Of a stretch of DNA of 64,000 nucleotides, positions 60,631 through 64,000 are shown piece after piece (position 1 is the stretch's first letter; each line of letters starts with the position of its first letter). Origin of the DNA: Zhuqueibacter pondensis (lineage in GTDB: Bacteria > Zhuqueibacterota > Zhuqueibacteria > Zhuqueibacterales > Zhuqueibacteraceae); the NCBI GenBank assembly GCA_034505955.1, contig JAPDQK010000023.1:1-64000 (forward strand), written 5' to 3'. The notes under the pieces were generated by a model. It searched no databases. It saw only the letters and a program-made list of their open reading frames with translations, and had not been told where the DNA came from. Made by a program: the position numbers and the translations under genes.

Positions 60631-61152
60631 ATGTCTGTTAAAAAAACATTGCTTTTTGCGCTTCTCGCTCTTGTCATCTTGTGCTCATCGACGGCGAGCA
60701 TCGGTTCTGCTGGCGACGAGGAGAAAAACACCGCCGCAATGCGGCGTTTTTACGACGAGGTGATGAACAAAGGCAACCTGAAAGTGATCGATGAGCTGGT
60801 CGATCCCCAATTTGTTGATCACTACGCCACCCCGGGCATTCCCGCGGATAAGGCAGGTTTGACACAAATGATGACCATGTTTCGCGCCGCCTTTCCGGAT
60901 ATGCAGGTGACCGTCTTGGATATCATCGCGAAAGGCGACAAAGTCTGGGCTTACACTGTCATGCGCAGCACGCACAAGGGCGAGTTTATGGGCATGAAGG
61001 CGACCGGCAAAACCATTGACGTCAAAAGCATTGACATCGTGCGGTTCGTCAATGGCAAGGCAGTTGAGCATTGGGGGTTAAACGACGACCTGACCATGAT
61101 GCAACAGCTCGGCGTCATACCGATGCCGGAGCAGGCAGGTATGAGCAAATAA
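60631..61152 (+). CDS. Secreted SnoaL-like/ester-cyclase-fold protein
   Basis: The 173-residue protein has a signal peptide (residues 1-26) and a SnoaL-like domain: MRRFYDEVMNKGNLKVIDEL, PQFVDHYATPGIP, MTMFRAAFPDMQVTVLDIIA and RFVNGKAVEHWGLNDDLTMM. This fold includes polyketide cyclases and many uncharacterised ester cyclases. The E-H-W and D-D-L-T-M-M-Q-Q-L-G ending is typical of the family. A good ribosome site (GGAGG) precedes the ATG and its own terminator follows, so it is a single-gene unit. Confidence 0.88.
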   Translation: MSVKKTLLFALLALVILCSSTASIGSAGDEEKNTAAMRRFYDEVMNKGNLKVIDELVDPQFVDHYATPGIPADKAGLTQMMTMFRAAFPDMQVTVLDIIAKGDKVWAYTVMRSTHKGEFMGMKATGKTIDVKSIDIVRFVNGKAVEHWGLNDDLTMMQQLGVIPMPEQAGMSK

Positions 61153-61162
61153 ATTTCGCCAG

Positions 61163-61209
61163 ACACGTGCGACGCATTGAGATAGTGCGTCGCACGTCTT
61201 CTTTTTTAT
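61163..61209 (+). terminator. Terminator of the SnoaL-like gene
   Basis: ACGTGCGACGCA and TGCGTCGCACGT form a perfect 12-base stem around a nine-base loop, followed by CTTCTTTTTT. Confidence 0.92.
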
Positions 61210-63101
61210 CTCGCTTCCCTCGCCACCGGATACAAATTCCATGCACGGTCAAAATACGGCGTGCGCTGGTAAAACCATTCCAGGCGCTCGCGCGGATTTT
61301 TGGCAAACGTCGAATCCGCGTTCAGCTTTTGCTCGAACTCAGCTTTGAGTTTCGCATCCCCGGCCAGCATGCGTTCGGCCATCGGCTGCATCACGTACTC
61401 TTCAACATATTCGGTCGCATGCAAGATTTCCAGGAAAAATCCCCACTGAAAAAAAGAATCCGGTGAATTGGGTTCCAGCAAAAGAACCGCCAAATCTCCG
61501 AGCGGTTGATCAGTGGAAATCCGCACCGAACCCACCGGGAAATGCCGAGTTTGTTGCTCCACAACTGGTGTGGCACTGACTGTCACGTGCCCTTCAGTCG
61601 TCTCTTTTGCCAACTTGGCATCTGTGATGCGATAGATTTCCACCTTCACCTCACGCGGCTCGGTAATCCGTTCCATTTGAATTCCATGCATGGCCAGTCG
61701 CGCGATGACCTCATTCCACCCCGGCGGAATCCAATACGCCACCGGACGGCGGACCGTGAGCGCAGGCTCGATCATGCGAATGACCGGGATTTTCATCGTC
61801 ACCGGCTTTCCGGTCCATTGCACCCAATTGCTGTTCGTGACATTGGAAAAGACTGAACGCGACTCCACACCCAGGAATTCCATCAACTCCGGAGGCCGGT
61901 TTTGTGGCAAGCGCCAGGTGAGAGGAATTTCTTCCTGGCGCCGGCCGCGATCCGCTGCGATGGCTTCGCGCAGTTTTTTGCCTTCCTTGGCCAACGTGCG
62001 CATCGTGGTCTCCAGAAAAACATACGTGCCCAAAACACGTTGCTTGTAAGGCTTGAGCGAGTGATTTTCGATGAGCACGGTCGGCAGATGCCGCGCATCC
62101 CCGTAGCCGTTGGAGAATCGTGGGGTGGCAGTCCACTCGACAGTGCCCTGCTGAAAATCCCGCCAGTTGGCAGCGAAAATCAACGGCCCGGGAATATGCC
62201 CCATTGCCTGGAGGTCATGATTAATTGCCGGTGTTAAAATTTCATCCAGCCAGGTCGCAATCGCCGGCGAATACGCGTGTTTGCCATTGTAGCCGAAGGT
62301 GACGTCGTATTGATAATCCGCGCCGTCGGTCACGTGAATATCCAGATACAAATCGGGATCCCACTCATTCAAAGCGTGAATCAGGGCTTGCATCTCCGGC
62401 GTGTCGAGTTTGGCGTAGTCGCGATTCAGATTGAGATTGCGTGCATTCGTCCGCCAACCGGTCTCGATGGGGCCGCGTTGATTGATCCGGCCATATTTTG
62501 AAAAACGCTCGTGGCCATCGACACTCAAGATGGGAACGAAGAGCAAATTGGCGCCGTCGAGTAGATCGCGTTTCTTTCCTCGTACCGTCATGTCGCGCAA
62601 CAGCATCATGCCCGCGTCTTTGCCGTCGATCTCGCCCGGATGAATTCCAGCTTGTGCGAAGAGAATCGGCTTGCCGCTGGCTCGCAGCGTCGCTGGAGTA
62701 AACGCGCGCTCCTTCGAGGCGATGACCATCCAAATTTCTCGACTTTCGGGACTCCTGCCCAGCGAAACCATTTTTAACTCCGGCGCCGAAGCGGCCAGTT
62801 GTTGCAGCCATTTCACCGTCTCGTCGTATCTCGGCGTGCGCACGAAATCACTCTGTTCCGCCGGTGTGATCCAGGGATCATCTTTGGCGACGATAAATGA
62901 CTGGCTTTTGCCACTCCACGGCAGTTCCGGAGGCAGGATGGCATGATTGGCAGCCTGGCTCGAGGCTTGCCGGGGAAGAAAGAGCGCGCTCATCACGAAG
63001 AATGAAATCGCCATCAACCTGTGTTTGACGCGTAGTGCTCGCTCACTGCTCATGTTTTTCTCCATAATCAAATTTATGCTCATATCGACCTTCGGACGCA
63101 T
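61206..63101 (-). CDS. Secreted M14-family zinc carboxypeptidase
   Basis: The protein has a signal peptide (LMAISFFVMSALFLPRQASS) and an M14 peptidase domain. The zinc ligands are His and Glu in AGIHPGEIDGKDAG near residue 150 and His in LYLDIHVTDGADY near 255; a later HLPTVLIENHSLKP fits the conserved ENHS segment. It probably releases amino acids or acts on peptides outside the cytoplasm. The frame begins at 63101; ATG at 63083, with GAAGG upstream, gives a better start and 625 residues. The C-terminal 200 residues form an additional beta-rich region of unknown use. Confidence 0.92.
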   Translation of the reverse strand: MRPKVDMSINLIMEKNMSSERALRVKHRLMAISFFVMSALFLPRQASSQAANHAILPPELPWSGKSQSFIVAKDDPWITPAEQSDFVRTPRYDETVKWLQQLAASAPELKMVSLGRSPESREIWMVIASKERAFTPATLRASGKPILFAQAGIHPGEIDGKDAGMMLLRDMTVRGKKRDLLDGANLLFVPILSVDGHERFSKYGRINQRGPIETGWRTNARNLNLNRDYAKLDTPEMQALIHALNEWDPDLYLDIHVTDGADYQYDVTFGYNGKHAYSPAIATWLDEILTPAINHDLQAMGHIPGPLIFAANWRDFQQGTVEWTATPRFSNGYGDARHLPTVLIENHSLKPYKQRVLGTYVFLETTMRTLAKEGKKLREAIAADRGRRQEEIPLTWRLPQNRPPELMEFLGVESRSVFSNVTNSNWVQWTGKPVTMKIPVIRMIEPALTVRRPVAYWIPPGWNEVIARLAMHGIQMERITEPREVKVEIYRITDAKLAKETTEGHVTVSATPVVEQQTRHFPVGSVRISTDQPLGDLAVLLLEPNSPDSFFQWGFFLEILHATEYVEEYVMQPMAERMLAGDAKLKAEFEQKLNADSTFAKNPRERLEWFYQRTPYFDRAWNLYPVAREAR

Positions 63102-63174
63102 TGCTGCGCAACCGTCCTTGACTCTTAAGACGATTCTGTTTATATTTTGTTGCTAATTTTTTGCATGACCGGCT

Positions 63175-64000
63175 ATGAAGAATTCACCCTGTGCGCTCAT
63201 GGCGTTTGGCAAAAACTGGTGTCGCATGATGCTCTTGATCTCGATGGTCACGAGTTGGGGATGCCGACAAACACAATTTCATGCCGCACACCTTTTTCGG
63301 GCGACGACTCGGCCGATCGTGGCCTCGCCATTGGCTGTCGATTTTGATCGAGACGGCAGGCTGGAAATCGCCGTGGGTTCTCTCGATGGCCACTTCTATC
63401 TTCTCGATGACTCATTGTGCGATTTTCGCCAATTTTCCCTGGACAATTCATTGGAAAAGGGGCGCCAGTTTTATTCTTCTCCGGCAGCGTGGGACATCGA
63501 CCGGGATGGTTTCCCGGAGATTTTTGTGGCAAGCGAAAATGGAAAACTTTGGGGATGGAAAATCCATGATGTCGAAACAACTCGCAGCGATGTGCCTCGC
63601 CGAGTCGCAGGTTTTCCGATTGCGCTTGATGGCATCATTCGGTCGTCACCGACGATTGTTGCCGATTCCCTGATTGCCATCGGCGGCAGTGGCAAGATGT
63701 TTGTTTTCGATCGTCAGGGCAGGGCGGCTCCGGGATGGCCGCAGGAAATAAACGGATTGGCCGAAGCCACGGCGGCATGGTTCGACGATGTGCTCGCCAT
63801 TTCAACTTTGGTTCCCGGCGAGAGTAGCCGCGGTTATCTCCATGCCTGGCGCTTGAATGGCACATCCTATCCAAATTTCCCGATCAATCTGAAAATGGAT
63901 TCGAATTCTTCACCGACGCTCGTGGATTTGGATGGCGATGACCGCATTGAGATTGTTATCGGCGACGATGCCGGTTTTTTGCACGTGTTCAGGTTGGATG
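63175..64000 (+). CDS. FG-GAP/VCBS-repeat lipoprotein, C-terminus cut by window edge
   Basis: The frame opens at ATG 63175 (alternatives ATG 63199 and 63226) and runs off the right end. Residues 18-30 are hydrophobic (MMLLISMVTSWGC) with a plausible lipobox ending in Cys. The remainder consists of repeats like VDFDRDGRLEIAVGS, WDIDRDGFPEIFVAS and VDLDGDDRIEIVIGD, the calcium-binding FG-GAP pattern of beta-propellers. It is a secreted or membrane-anchored propeller protein. No ribosome site was clear. Confidence 0.8.
   Translation, partial: MKNSPCALMAFGKNWCRMMLLISMVTSWGCRQTQFHAAHLFRATTRPIVASPLAVDFDRDGRLEIAVGSLDGHFYLLDDSLCDFRQFSLDNSLEKGRQFYSSPAAWDIDRDGFPEIFVASENGKLWGWKIHDVETTRSDVPRRVAGFPIALDGIIRSSPTIVADSLIAIGGSGKMFVFDRQGRAAPGWPQEINGLAEATAAWFDDVLAISTLVPGESSRGYLHAWRLNGTSYPNFPINLKMDSNSSPTLVDLDGDDRIEIVIGDDAGFLHVFRLD

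Overview
The window looks like a chromosomal stretch of a Gram-negative bacterium of the FCB superphylum, perhaps a KSB1- or Calditrichota-like lineage. This is an inference from gene content: a PorV/PorQ-type outer-membrane protein, a helix-hairpin-helix outer-membrane protein, a BatA-type VWA membrane protein, a heptaprenylglyceryl-phosphate synthase homologue, GH97 and GH31 glucosidases, and several secreted beta-propeller proteins. Coding density is ordinary for core genes. The intergenic spacers are rich in short palindromic and transposon-like repeats and in decayed toxin-antitoxin or accessory genes.

Layout. Positions 1-8.9 kb (minus strand): the end of a secreted propeller protein, an NtrC-type regulator coupled to hflX, a BatA-like VWA protein, a broken small membrane gene, a broken PIN toxin with an intact partner, a CpsB/YwqE-type PHP phosphatase and a GGGP/HepGP synthase. 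8.9-12.6 kb: alaS, a BrnT/BrnA-type toxin-antitoxin pair and a cluster of very small membrane proteins. 13.1-22.1 kb is the housekeeping core on the minus strand: recX, recA, thpR, cinA, pgpA-pgsA (ATGA overlap), recR-ybaB (ATGA overlap), dnaX, and the SRP RNA gene just upstream of dnaX, an order also known from Bacillus. 22.3-29 kb: a small membrane protein with a strong terminator, a repeat-filled spacer, galT, a lipoprotein with a protease-prodomain-like fold, an alpha/beta hydrolase lacking its nucleophile serine, a selenocysteine tRNA and a GH97 enzyme.

29-45.5 kb (mostly plus): a Cys/Met-metabolism PLP enzyme, an isocitrate-dehydrogenase-like enzyme, a cytidylate-kinase-like protein, a PflX-type radical SAM protein, an ATPase of the DUF234 type with a palindromic operator, then the two class I fumarase subunits separated by tryptophanase, a GYD protein, a decayed SpoIIE phosphatase and an SdpI-type membrane protein. 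A histidine kinase/NtrC regulator pair and an exported PCMT follow. 45.5-64 kb: a spermidine-synthase-like membrane protein, an RRM protein, an RhlE-type helicase, a GH31 glucosidase, the HhH outer-membrane protein, a GT9-like protein followed by a diguanylate cyclase, tRNA-Phe and tRNA-Thr, PorV-like protein, L28, a SnoaL-like protein, an M14 carboxypeptidase and the start of an FG-GAP lipoprotein.

No CRISPR array, prophage or intact insertion sequence was seen. The most unusual items are the nucleophile-less secreted hydrolase with its prodomain-like lipoprotein neighbour, the selC gene, the fumarase split, the double palindrome at the ATPase promoter, the microprotein cluster near 12.3 kb and a defined MITE-like element present as two inverted copies 28 kb apart.
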